Assembly: GCF_900186505.1 (NCBI RefSeq)
Contig: NZ_LT891969.1
Location: 310,001 to 374,000 of the forward strand
DNA length: 64,000 nt
Reading direction: 5' to 3'
Origin: Enorma phocaeensis
Lineage (GTDB): Bacteria > Actinomycetota > Coriobacteriia > Coriobacteriales > Coriobacteriaceae
Shown: one piece after another, positions 15,513 to 22,965 of the stretch
Position numbering within the stretch: the first letter of the stretch is position 1
Layout: every line of letters starts with the position of its first letter
The notes under the pieces: model-generated
What the model saw: the letters and a program-made list of their open reading frames with translations, nothing else
Databases searched by the model: none
Told to the model about the DNA's origin: nothing
Program-made: the position numbers and the translations under genes

Positions 15513-17939
15513 TCACGCTCCCCAGATGTCGTCGCGGTACTCGCGGATCGTGCGGTCGCTGGAGAACCAACCTGAACTTGCCGTGTTGTGCAGCGCACGG
15601 CGGTTCCAGTCCGTGTGATCGGAGTAGCTTGCAGTGAGTTCCTCCCAAGCAGTGACGTAGGACATGAAGTCCTTCATGACGAAGTCATGGTCGTTGCTGC
15701 TCATAAGTTCATTATGGATGCTTCCGAAGTCTCCAGACAGGCGGGCGAACGTATTATCGGTGAGTTCGTCGATAACACGGCCTAAACGGTCGCGGTCGGC
15801 GTTGTACATGTCCCATGCGAAATGCATGCCGCTTGCACGCAGCTCGTCGACCTCGGGGGCGGTGAGACCGAAGATCTTCTCGTTTTCCTCGCCCGCAAGC
15901 TTCACGATCTCGATATTCGCGCCGTCCATGGTGCCAAGGGTCAGCGCGCCGTTCATCATGAGCTTCATGTTCGAGGTACCCGAGGCCTCCATGCCGGCGG
16001 TGGAGATCTGTTCGGAGATCTCGGCAGCGGGATAGATGAGCTGGGCGTTCGAGACGCGAAAGTTGGGGATGAAGCAGACCTTCATGACCTCGTTGACGCG
16101 CGGGTCGTTGTTTACGACGTCGGCGACGGAGTTGATGAGGCGGATGGTCTCCTTGGCGAAGGTGTAGCTCGAGGCGGCCTTACCTGAGAAGATGAAGGTC
16201 GTGGGCGCCACCCGGAAGTTGGGGTCGGCGAGGCGACGGTTGTAGATGTCCATCACCTTGAAGATGTTCAAAAGCTGGCGCTTGTAGGCATGGAAGCGCT
16301 TAACCTGCACGTCGAAGATCGAATTGGGATCGATGACGAGGCCGCACTCGCGCTTGACGTATTGGGCCAAGCGCACTTTGTTGGCGTGCTTGGATTCACC
16401 AACGCGTTCGAGGAAGGCTGCATCGTTCTCGAATTGCACGAGCTTGGAGAGCTCGTCGGCGTTATCGAGCCAGCCATCGCCGATCGCCTCGCTGATGAGC
16501 TTGGCATACGACGGGTTCGCCTCGGCAAGGAAGCGACGGTGCGAGATGCCGTTCGTCTTGTTGTTGAACTTCTCGGGTGTGAGGGCGTAGAAGTCCCTGA
16601 GCGTCTGATCCTTGAGGATCTCGGTGTGGAGCTTGGCAACGCCGTTTACCGAATGGCTGCAGATGACGGAGAGGTTGGCCATGCGAACCTCGCCATCCCA
16701 GAGGATGGCAGTCTTGCGCAGACGGTCCTGCCAGCCGTCGGCCGAGCGATCGAAGGCGCTGTTGTAGCGGCGGCTGATCTCATCGATGATCTGGTAGAGG
16801 CGTGGCAGCAGCTTGGAGAACGTGGAGATGGGCCACTTCTCGAGCGCTTCGGGCAGGATGGTGTGGTTCGTGTAGGAGATGGTGTTCGTCACGATCTCCC
16901 ATGCCTCATCCCATTCGAGCTTCTCCTCGTCGATGAGGACGCGCATGAGCTCGGGACCGCACATGGCTGGATGGGTGTCGTTGGTGTGGATCGCGACGTA
17001 TTTGGGCAGGCTCTTCCAGTCGTTGCCATGCTCGGCACGGAAGGTGTCGAGCACGCTGGAGAGACCGGCGGAGACGAACAGGTACTCCTGCTTCAAGCGT
17101 AGCAGCCTGCCGTGTTCGCCGGCATCGTTGGGGTAGAGGATGGCGCTGATGGCCTCGGCCTCGGCGCGGTGCGCATCAGCGAGCGCGTAGTCGCCGCGGT
17201 TAAAGGCCTCGAGGTCGAATTGCTCCTCAACAGGTTCCGCGCTCCAGACGCGCAGCTTGTTCACCGTCTTCCCGCCATAGCCCACGATGGGGATGTCGTA
17301 GGGAACGGCGAGTACATCCTGCGTGTCGACCGTGCGGTAGAATGTGCGACCATCCTGCTCGTAGCCCTCGACGCGTCCACCGAAGCCGATGCGCACGGCT
17401 TTGTCCGGGCGACGGACTTCCCAGGGGTAGCCATGGGAGAGCCACTCATCGGTGGTCTCGTGCTGGGCGCCATCGACGATCTCCTGCTTGAAGAGGCCGT
17501 AGCGGTAGCGCATACCGTTGCCGTACCCGGCGATGCCCTCGTGGGCCATGGAATCGAGGAAGCATGCGGCAAGGCGGCCCAGGCCGCCGTTGCCGAGCGC
17601 TGGGTCGGGCTCGAGCTCGCATAAGGCGTCGAGGTCGGCGCCCATGTCTGCGAGGCCGTCCTTGACGATGTCGCGCACACCGAGGTTGAGAAGGTAGTTG
17701 TCGAGCAATCGGCCGATGAGGAACTCAATGGAGAAGTAGTAGACGCGCTTCTGCTCGGTCTCGGTCACGCGTTCCTCGGTCGTGGTCTGTATGGCGCGCG
17801 CTTTGCTCGCGATGAGCTTCGCTAGCGCGTGGAAGCGGTCGAGGTCGCTCGTCATCTCGAACGGCTTGCCCGAGATCGAGGTGACCGAAGACCGGTACAG
17901 CTCGATGAATTCCTCTTTGTTGTCGAAAATCCTATTCAT
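15513..17939 (-). CDS. glgP: Glycogen phosphorylase
   Basis: Releases glucose-1-phosphate from glycogen ends with a pyridoxal phosphate cofactor. The 808-residue product shows LGNGGLGRLAACFLDSMA near the N-terminal catalytic lobe, HTNDTHPAMCGPELMR, VKRFHAYKRQLLNI and the cofactor region with the lysine in EASGTSNMKLMMNGALTLGT. This is the usual family length. The ATG at 17939 (MNRIFDNKEEF) has GGAAAGG at correct spacing; an upstream in-frame ATG at 17963 is less likely. It lies 51 bases after glgB, so degradation and branching genes are probably cotranscribed. Confidence 0.96.
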   Translation of the reverse strand: MNRIFDNKEEFIELYRSSVTSISGKPFEMTSDLDRFHALAKLIASKARAIQTTTEERVTETEQKRVYYFSIEFLIGRLLDNYLLNLGVRDIVKDGLADMGADLDALCELEPDPALGNGGLGRLAACFLDSMAHEGIAGYGNGMRYRYGLFKQEIVDGAQHETTDEWLSHGYPWEVRRPDKAVRIGFGGRVEGYEQDGRTFYRTVDTQDVLAVPYDIPIVGYGGKTVNKLRVWSAEPVEEQFDLEAFNRGDYALADAHRAEAEAISAILYPNDAGEHGRLLRLKQEYLFVSAGLSSVLDTFRAEHGNDWKSLPKYVAIHTNDTHPAMCGPELMRVLIDEEKLEWDEAWEIVTNTISYTNHTILPEALEKWPISTFSKLLPRLYQIIDEISRRYNSAFDRSADGWQDRLRKTAILWDGEVRMANLSVICSHSVNGVAKLHTEILKDQTLRDFYALTPEKFNNKTNGISHRRFLAEANPSYAKLISEAIGDGWLDNADELSKLVQFENDAAFLERVGESKHANKVRLAQYVKRECGLVIDPNSIFDVQVKRFHAYKRQLLNIFKVMDIYNRRLADPNFRVAPTTFIFSGKAASSYTFAKETIRLINSVADVVNNDPRVNEVMKVCFIPNFRVSNAQLIYPAAEISEQISTAGMEASGTSNMKLMMNGALTLGTMDGANIEIVKLAGEENEKIFGLTAPEVDELRASGMHFAWDMYNADRDRLGRVIDELTDNTFARLSGDFGSIHNELMSSNDHDFVMKDFMSYVTAWEELTASYSDHTDWNRRALHNTASSGWFSSDRTIREYRDDIWGA

Positions 17940-17990
17940 TGGTGCCTTTCCGGTTGGGTACATGGCCTATCTACACGAGGACGAGGGGGT

Positions 17991-20339
17991 TTACGCCTCG
18001 TCCGTCGCGGTAGTCTTGGATGCTGTTCTCCTTGTGCTGGACTTGGCCGCGTCGGTCTTCTTTGCCGATGCTTTGGCGGTTGTTGTCGCTTTGGCTTTTG
18101 ATGCGCTCGCCTTGGCGGATGTCGCCTTGGCCTTAGTCGCCCCCGCCTTGGTGGAAGATGCGCCCTTTGCTGTCGAAGTCCTTTTCGCGGGAGCCTTGGC
18201 TACCGTCTTCTTAGCGTTCGAGCTCTTCGCAGCGGGCTTCTTGGCAGGTGCGGCGGCAGGGTCCGTGATGGGGGCGGCTTTACGCACGCCGGTACGGCGC
18301 TTGGGCTTGGGCGGCACATAGGAGCTCGGTCCCTGGCGTTTGAGGACGACGCCGGCAAGCCCGGGCAGCGCAATGGTAAGGGAGTTCTCGCAGCCGTTCC
18401 ACGGGTACGGAACGCTCATGTAGACGGCATTATCCGTGTAGCCGCTGCCGCCGTATTCCGGATCATCTGAGTTGAACACGACCTCCCAGTCGCCCTCGCG
18501 TGGAACGCCTAGGTGGAACTCGGCATAGGATGCCGGGTCGAAGTTGATGATGACCACGAGGTCGTCTGCGGGGTCCTCGCCGCGGCGGACGAACGAGATG
18601 ATGGATTGCTTGGCGTTGTCCGCATCGATCCATGCGAAGCCATCCTCGGTGTAGGAGCGCTGCCAGAAGGCGGGCTCGGCGGTGTAGAGATGATTGAGGG
18701 CCTTGATGAAGGCTTGATGGCGTGCGTGGGTCTCGAACTGCTCCGTGAGGAACCATTGGATCGACTCGTAATACCGCCACTCGATGAATTGCGCGATCTC
18801 GTCGCCCATGAACGTGAGCTGTGCGCCGGGGTGCGCCATCTGGTAGAACGCGAGCGTGCGCAGGCCGGCGAACTGGCGCCACCAGTCACCGGGCATGCGG
18901 CCCATGAGCGAACACTTCCCGTTCACGACCTCGTCGTGCGAAAGCGGGAGCACGAAGTTCTCGTTGAAGGCGTACATGAGCGAGAAGGTGAGGAGCCTGT
19001 GGTTGCCTGGTCGCCACGGGAAGTCCGTCTGCATATAGTGCAGGGTGTCGTTCATCCAGCCCATATCCCACTTGTAGTGGAAGCCCAGGCCGCCCTCTTC
19101 GGGCGGATAGGTTACAAGCGGCCAAGCGGTCGATTCCTCGGCGATCATCATGACGTCGGGGAACAGGCGACCCACCGCGGCGTTGACCTGCCGGATGAAT
19201 GCCGAGGCATCGAGATCCTCCTCGGTGCCGTACTTGTTGAACTTCTTCTTACCGGGGTCGTCGACGCCGAAGTTCAGATACAACATGCTGGATACGCCAT
19301 CCATGCGCAAGCCGTCTGCATGGAAGAGCTCGATCCAGAATAGGGCGTTGGAGACCAGGAAGCTGCGCACCTCGCCACGGCCGAAATCGAACTTATGCGT
19401 GCCCCAGTTGGGGTGGATCTCGCGCTCATAGAGCATCTCGCCGTTGAAGGTCGCAAGGCCCTCGTCGTTGGCGCAGAAGCCGCCGGGCACCCAGTCGAGG
19501 ATGACGCCGATGCCTGCCTGATGGCATGCATCGATGAAGTGCATGAACTGCTTGGGCTCTCCATAGCGCGACGTTGCGGCGTAATAGCCGGTTCCCTGGT
19601 AACCCCAGGAACCATCGAAGGGGTGCTCCATCACAGGCATGACCTCGATATGGGTATAGCCCATGTCGCGGACGTATTCGACGAGCTCGATCGAGAGGTC
19701 GTCATAGGTGTAGAACGTGCCGCGCTGGGCGGGGAAGGGGTCGCCGGGGCCGGGGTAGGTGCCGTCTTCGCGCGGTTCGCCTTGCGGTTCATCGCCGTGG
19801 CGCTTCCAGCTACCAAGATGGACTTCGTAGATATTCAGCGGGCGTGCCATGTGGTCGTGTGCGCGACGCTCCTCGAGGAACGCCGCATCGCCCCAAGAAT
19901 ATCCGGAAAGGTCCATGAGGCGCGATGCGGTGCCAGGTGCTTGCTCGGCATAGAATCCGTACGGATCCGCCTTATAGATGAGTCTTCCATCCGTGCATTC
20001 GATAACATATTTGTAGAGGTCGCCTTCAGTAAGGCCGGCAACGAAACCCTGCCAGACGCCGCCGCCGAGATGCTCGAGCGGATTCGCCCACGTGTCCCAG
20101 CCGTTGAAATCGCCTACGACATGAACGCTTTTGACTTCCGGTGCCCATACGGCGAAATGCCAGCCTTCGACTTCGTCCTGAACATCCGGGTGCGCGCCGA
20201 GCTTCTCCCAGCTGCGTTGCCACATCCCGCCAGCGAACAGATTGAGATCGTCTTGCGTGATGATCAGGCGAGGTTCCAGAGCGGGTGAGGTGCCCGCCTC
20301 CGTCGCGCGCTGCGCTGCTGTGGCTTTACGGGTGCTCAT
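17991..20339 (-). CDS. glgB: 1,4-alpha-glucan branching enzyme with a histone H1-like C-terminal tail
   Basis: Introduces alpha-1,6 branches into glycogen. Catalytic GH13 regions are present in the 782-residue product: ILDWVPGGF (I), GLRMDGVSSM (II, nucleophile), MMIAEESTAW (III) and LPLSHDEVVNG (IV), after an N-terminal CBM48-like domain with GWHFAVWAPEVKSVHVVGDF. The family core ends near residue 670 (PGLAGVVLKRQGPSSYVPP). About 108 extra residues follow, rich in Lys, Ala, Thr and Ser (for example AAPAKKPAAKSSNAKKTVAK and KAKATSAKASASKAKATTTA), closely resembling the GlgA tail. I chose the ATG at 20339 because GGAAG lies seven bases upstream; the frame is also open to a TTG at 20351. It is the first gene of the glg block. 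Confidence 0.94.
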   Translation of the reverse strand: MSTRKATAAQRATEAGTSPALEPRLIITQDDLNLFAGGMWQRSWEKLGAHPDVQDEVEGWHFAVWAPEVKSVHVVGDFNGWDTWANPLEHLGGGVWQGFVAGLTEGDLYKYVIECTDGRLIYKADPYGFYAEQAPGTASRLMDLSGYSWGDAAFLEERRAHDHMARPLNIYEVHLGSWKRHGDEPQGEPREDGTYPGPGDPFPAQRGTFYTYDDLSIELVEYVRDMGYTHIEVMPVMEHPFDGSWGYQGTGYYAATSRYGEPKQFMHFIDACHQAGIGVILDWVPGGFCANDEGLATFNGEMLYEREIHPNWGTHKFDFGRGEVRSFLVSNALFWIELFHADGLRMDGVSSMLYLNFGVDDPGKKKFNKYGTEEDLDASAFIRQVNAAVGRLFPDVMMIAEESTAWPLVTYPPEEGGLGFHYKWDMGWMNDTLHYMQTDFPWRPGNHRLLTFSLMYAFNENFVLPLSHDEVVNGKCSLMGRMPGDWWRQFAGLRTLAFYQMAHPGAQLTFMGDEIAQFIEWRYYESIQWFLTEQFETHARHQAFIKALNHLYTAEPAFWQRSYTEDGFAWIDADNAKQSIISFVRRGEDPADDLVVIINFDPASYAEFHLGVPREGDWEVVFNSDDPEYGGSGYTDNAVYMSVPYPWNGCENSLTIALPGLAGVVLKRQGPSSYVPPKPKRRTGVRKAAPITDPAAAPAKKPAAKSSNAKKTVAKAPAKRTSTAKGASSTKAGATKAKATSAKASASKAKATTTAKASAKKTDAAKSSTRRTASKTTATDEA

Positions 20340-20471
20340 GGACGCTTCCAATCGTTCGGGCGGCGTTGTGCCACCATCCGATAAGGCTGTCTGGGATCCC
20401 GCTTGCGCTTGGGTTCGAACGTTCGGTCGCGTTCCACAAGCGTACCCGCCGATGGAACCTAGACGATGAAT

Positions 20472-20477
20472 AGCATA
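20472..20477 (-). promoter_or_regulatory. -10-like TATGCT upstream of glgB
   Basis: On the minus strand TATGCT lies about 130 bases before the glgB ATG in an AT-richer intergenic stretch. No clear -35 hexamer is present. It is the best promoter candidate for the glg block. Confidence 0.3.
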
Positions 20478-20593
20478 CCATGTTGATGCTCGTGCCTGCC
20501 TTAAACCACTGTAAGGTTTGAGCGTTCCGGTTAAACGGGGTAGGTTCTGGTACCATCCAAAACGATGCTCCCCACCTCGTGAAAGGTAGTTAC

Positions 20594-21283
20594 ATGGATA
20601 GTCCGGCAGTGTTCCTCTTCGATTGCGACGGGACCATTCTCGATTCGATGGCGATGTGGCTCACCGGGCAGCAGCGACTTCTTGCACGTTACGGTATATC
20701 AACGACCGAAAGGGATTTCGCCGAGTTCGAACATCTCTCTCTAGAGAAAGAGTGCGATGCGTACCATCGCAAATGGGGTGTCGAAGAATCCGGCCAGGCG
20801 CTGTATCGAGTGTTTCATGAGATGATCGCGGAGGGGTATCGCAATCTGGTTGCTCCGCGAGAGGGGGTCCGTGCGTTTCTCGGGGCGGCGCGCAATCTGG
20901 GCGTTCTGATGGGAGTTGCCACTTCCACCCCGGCTGATCTGGTGGAGGGAGGCCTTTCCTCCCATGGGCTCGAGGAGTTCTTCCTCACCGTCACCACCAC
21001 GGAGGAAGCTGGTAGGTCGAAGGAATATCCAGACGTCTACGATTTAGCTCTCAGGCGCGCTTCCGAGCGAGCGGGCATTCCTGTTCCGCGGCGCGATGAG
21101 GTGTGGGTGTTCGAGGACGCGCCGTTTGGGCTTGAGAGCGCGGGTAAGGCGGGCTACCGTACCGTGGGTATTTTCGACCCGCACGGAAGGCATCGGCGCG
21201 AGCGCGTCCGCGAGCTGGCGGACGTGTTCATCGACGAGTACGTCGAGCTCTCGCCTGAGCGCCTCTTGGATGCGATGCGCTGA
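20594..21283 (+). CDS. HAD-superfamily phosphatase, beta-phosphoglucomutase-like
   Basis: The 229-residue product is a haloacid dehalogenase-type hydrolase of the capped subfamily I: motif 1 FLFDCDGTILDS (nucleophile Asp near residue 10), motif 2 in GVATSTPADL, a lysine in GRSKEYPDVY and motif 4 WVFEDAPFGLESAGKAG. Such enzymes remove phosphate from small metabolites; the substrate cannot be told from sequence. The ATG at 20594 has GAAAGG at good spacing; an in-frame GTG at 20579 is less likely. Its stop overlaps the next gene's start, so it is coupled to the thiamine pyrophosphokinase gene, and action on a thiamine-related phosphate is a possibility but only inference. Confidence 0.85.
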   Translation: MDSPAVFLFDCDGTILDSMAMWLTGQQRLLARYGISTTERDFAEFEHLSLEKECDAYHRKWGVEESGQALYRVFHEMIAEGYRNLVAPREGVRAFLGAARNLGVLMGVATSTPADLVEGGLSSHGLEEFFLTVTTTEEAGRSKEYPDVYDLALRRASERAGIPVPRRDEVWVFEDAPFGLESAGKAGYRTVGIFDPHGRHRRERVRELADVFIDEYVELSPERLLDAMR

Positions 21284-21972
21284 TGGGTTCCTTTGCGCAA
21301 GGTGTCTTCGAGCATGAGCGGGGCATGAGGGTGCTGCTTGTGGGAGGTTCGCCCGAGCGCGCCTCTGCCGAAACGGTCGCTCGCGCTGCGAACGGGTGCA
21401 CAGCGGTGGTCGCTATCGATCGCGGCCTCGATTCCGTTCTGAGCGCCGGGCTTCGCTGCGATCTGTTCTGCGGTGACGTCGATTCCGTGAGCCCTGAGGG
21501 TGCGCTTGTCGTCGAGCGCGCTGAGCGGGGAGAGGAGGATTTCGATGTCGTGCGCTACAACCCCCATAAGGATGATACCGATCTGGGCCTTGCTCTCTCG
21601 GAGGTTGGTCGCCGATGGGCGGGGGCGACGGTTGTCGCAACCTGTTTTTCCGGAGGGAACCCTGACCATGCTCTAGCCGTCATCGGTCGCTTCGCCGCAT
21701 GGGGTGGTAAGGTCGTTTTTGCGGAGGATGCGTTTTCGGGGGGCGTCCTGCGAGCCGGTGGCGTCTTTCCCATCCACGACGCGCAGGGCTGTCGGTTCTC
21801 GTTCGTCCCGCTCTCGCCTGAGGCGGAGGTCTCAGAGACGGGGATGCGCTGGGAGCTCGATCATCGCACGGTCCCCCTTCTCGACGATCTGGGAATCTCG
21901 AACGTCATCGAGATGCCTGACGCTCGCATCACCTGCCACAAGGGGACCATTGCCTGCTGGCTGTTCTCTTGA
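21283..21972 (+). CDS. thiN: Thiamine pyrophosphokinase
   Basis: Transfers pyrophosphate from ATP to thiamine, giving thiamine diphosphate. Family landmarks are VVAIDRGLDSVLSAGL, CDLFCGDVDSVSPEG, NPHKDDTDLGLALSE and the GGNPDHALAVIGRFA segment, in the usual order, with a C-terminal beta-sandwich. Two residues often fixed as Asp-Gly (DGG) read DRG here. The 229-residue frame starts at an ATG overlapping the stop of the HAD gene (TGATG), but no purine-rich site precedes it; an ATG at 21325 (MRVLLVGGSPERAS) starts at the conserved region and follows GCGGGG, so the true start is uncertain. No TPP riboswitch is visible upstream. Confidence 0.82.
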   Translation: MGSFAQGVFEHERGMRVLLVGGSPERASAETVARAANGCTAVVAIDRGLDSVLSAGLRCDLFCGDVDSVSPEGALVVERAERGEEDFDVVRYNPHKDDTDLGLALSEVGRRWAGATVVATCFSGGNPDHALAVIGRFAAWGGKVVFAEDAFSGGVLRAGGVFPIHDAQGCRFSFVPLSPEAEVSETGMRWELDHRTVPLLDDLGISNVIEMPDARITCHKGTIACWLFS

Positions 21973-22001
21973 TGCGCTCTTGGTGCATCTCTGCATAAGG
22001 A

Positions 22002-22074
22002 AAGCCCCGGCATGAGCCCGGCTGCGCTATACATCGCATAGCTCGACAGCATCCGGGCGATCAAGCCGGGGCTT
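22002..22074. terminator. Long-loop inverted repeat between thiN and the kinase-like gene
   Basis: AAGCCCCGGC (22002-22011) pairs exactly with GCCGGGGCTT (22065-22074) across 53 bases, midway between two convergent genes. It may act as a bidirectional terminator with an internally folded loop, but a classical T-run is missing. Confidence 0.45.
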
Positions 22075-22106
22075 CGACGCGGTTCATTTCCTGCGCGGGC
22101 TATCCC

Positions 22107-22874
22107 TTACTGGTAATCGAAGACATCGACCCAGCTCAGCAGGAACTCCTCATCGACCTTGCGCTTGCGGGCAAGCTCTGAGGCGGCGATGACGGGCATC
22201 CACTGGTGGACGATCTGCATCGGCATGTCGGCGCGGTTGCAGTAGGTCTCCAGGTAAGCCTCGGCCTGCTCCTTGCTGTTGAGGGCGAAGAGCAGGTAGG
22301 TCATCGCAACGTCGGCTGCAGGGGCGCCCTGGGTGGCGTGCGCCCAGTCGCAGACGGCGAGCTCGCCGTTCTCGCCCACGATGACGTTCGTGGGGTTGAA
22401 GTCGCCATGGCACACGCTCTGGCCCTTCTTGAGGCCGTCAAGACGCTCGAGAAGGTTGTAGCGAGTGGTCGCGTTGATCTGCTCAAGGGAGTTGATCATA
22501 CGCGAATACTTGGCATCCTGACGATTGAGCAGGGGAGAGCTGTAGCCGTGGATCTCGATCTGGAGGTCGACGAACTGCTCAAGGTACTCACCGAAGCGCT
22601 GGGGCTCGGCCTCGATCTTCTCGGCGAGGGTGACGCCGGGGATCTTGCTCGTGATGAGCGCCCAACCGTTTTCGTCGCCTTCGATCTGGGTTACCTCGAT
22701 GGCCTTGGGGCTGGGGATGCCGCACTCGTTGATGCGGGCGAGGTTGAGGGCCTCGTTGAAGACGTCGGATACCGGCTTGGTCTCGTTGAACACCTTCGCG
22801 ATCTTATCGCCCAAGTCGTAGACGACCTTGTTGCCGCGACGGGCGAGCTCGGTCTTGGAATCGGGAAGAATCAT
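22107..22874 (-). CDS. APH-fold kinase-like protein downstream of adhE
   Basis: The 255-residue product has the aminoglycoside phosphotransferase / choline kinase fold. Catalytic loop CHGDFNPTNVIV (Asp base and Asn) and the metal motif AVCDWAHATQGAPAADVAM are both present, with an N-terminal lobe starting LARRGNKVVYDLGDKIAKVF. Active-site residues look intact, so it is likely a small-molecule kinase; the substrate is unknown and antibiotic resistance should not be assumed. The ATG has GAAAGGAC upstream. It lies 91 bases downstream of adhE on the same strand with a hairpin between them, so it may be expressed at a reduced level from the adhE promoter. Confidence 0.82.
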   Translation of the reverse strand: MILPDSKTELARRGNKVVYDLGDKIAKVFNETKPVSDVFNEALNLARINECGIPSPKAIEVTQIEGDENGWALITSKIPGVTLAEKIEAEPQRFGEYLEQFVDLQIEIHGYSSPLLNRQDAKYSRMINSLEQINATTRYNLLERLDGLKKGQSVCHGDFNPTNVIVGENGELAVCDWAHATQGAPAADVAMTYLLFALNSKEQAEAYLETYCNRADMPMQIVHQWMPVIAASELARKRKVDEEFLLSWVDVFDYQ

Positions 22875-22924
22875 CGTTCAACGTCCTTTCTCTCAAGGGT
22901 TGAGATTCGCTTAGGTCCAAAGGA

Positions 22925-22953
22925 GCCGGGGCGAGCTCGGCGCAAGCCCCGGC
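22925..22953 (-). terminator. Hairpin between adhE and the kinase-like gene
   Basis: GCCGGGGC (22925-22932) pairs with GCCCCGGC (22946-22953) around a 13-base loop. On the minus strand it starts just past the adhE stop and is followed by TCCTTTGG. It could terminate or attenuate transcription into the downstream gene. Confidence 0.55.
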
Positions 22954-22965
22954 GCGATAAGGGCC

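Noticed and set aside
21973..22106. A TPP riboswitch near the thiamine pyrophosphokinase gene
   Set aside because: The conserved CUGAGA and related core elements are not seen upstream of the gene; the hairpin here lies downstream and fits a terminator.
22107..22874. Aminoglycoside resistance gene
   Set aside because: Only the general APH kinase fold is visible. It lies in the core genome behind adhE with host-like base composition, and the fold covers many metabolic kinases.
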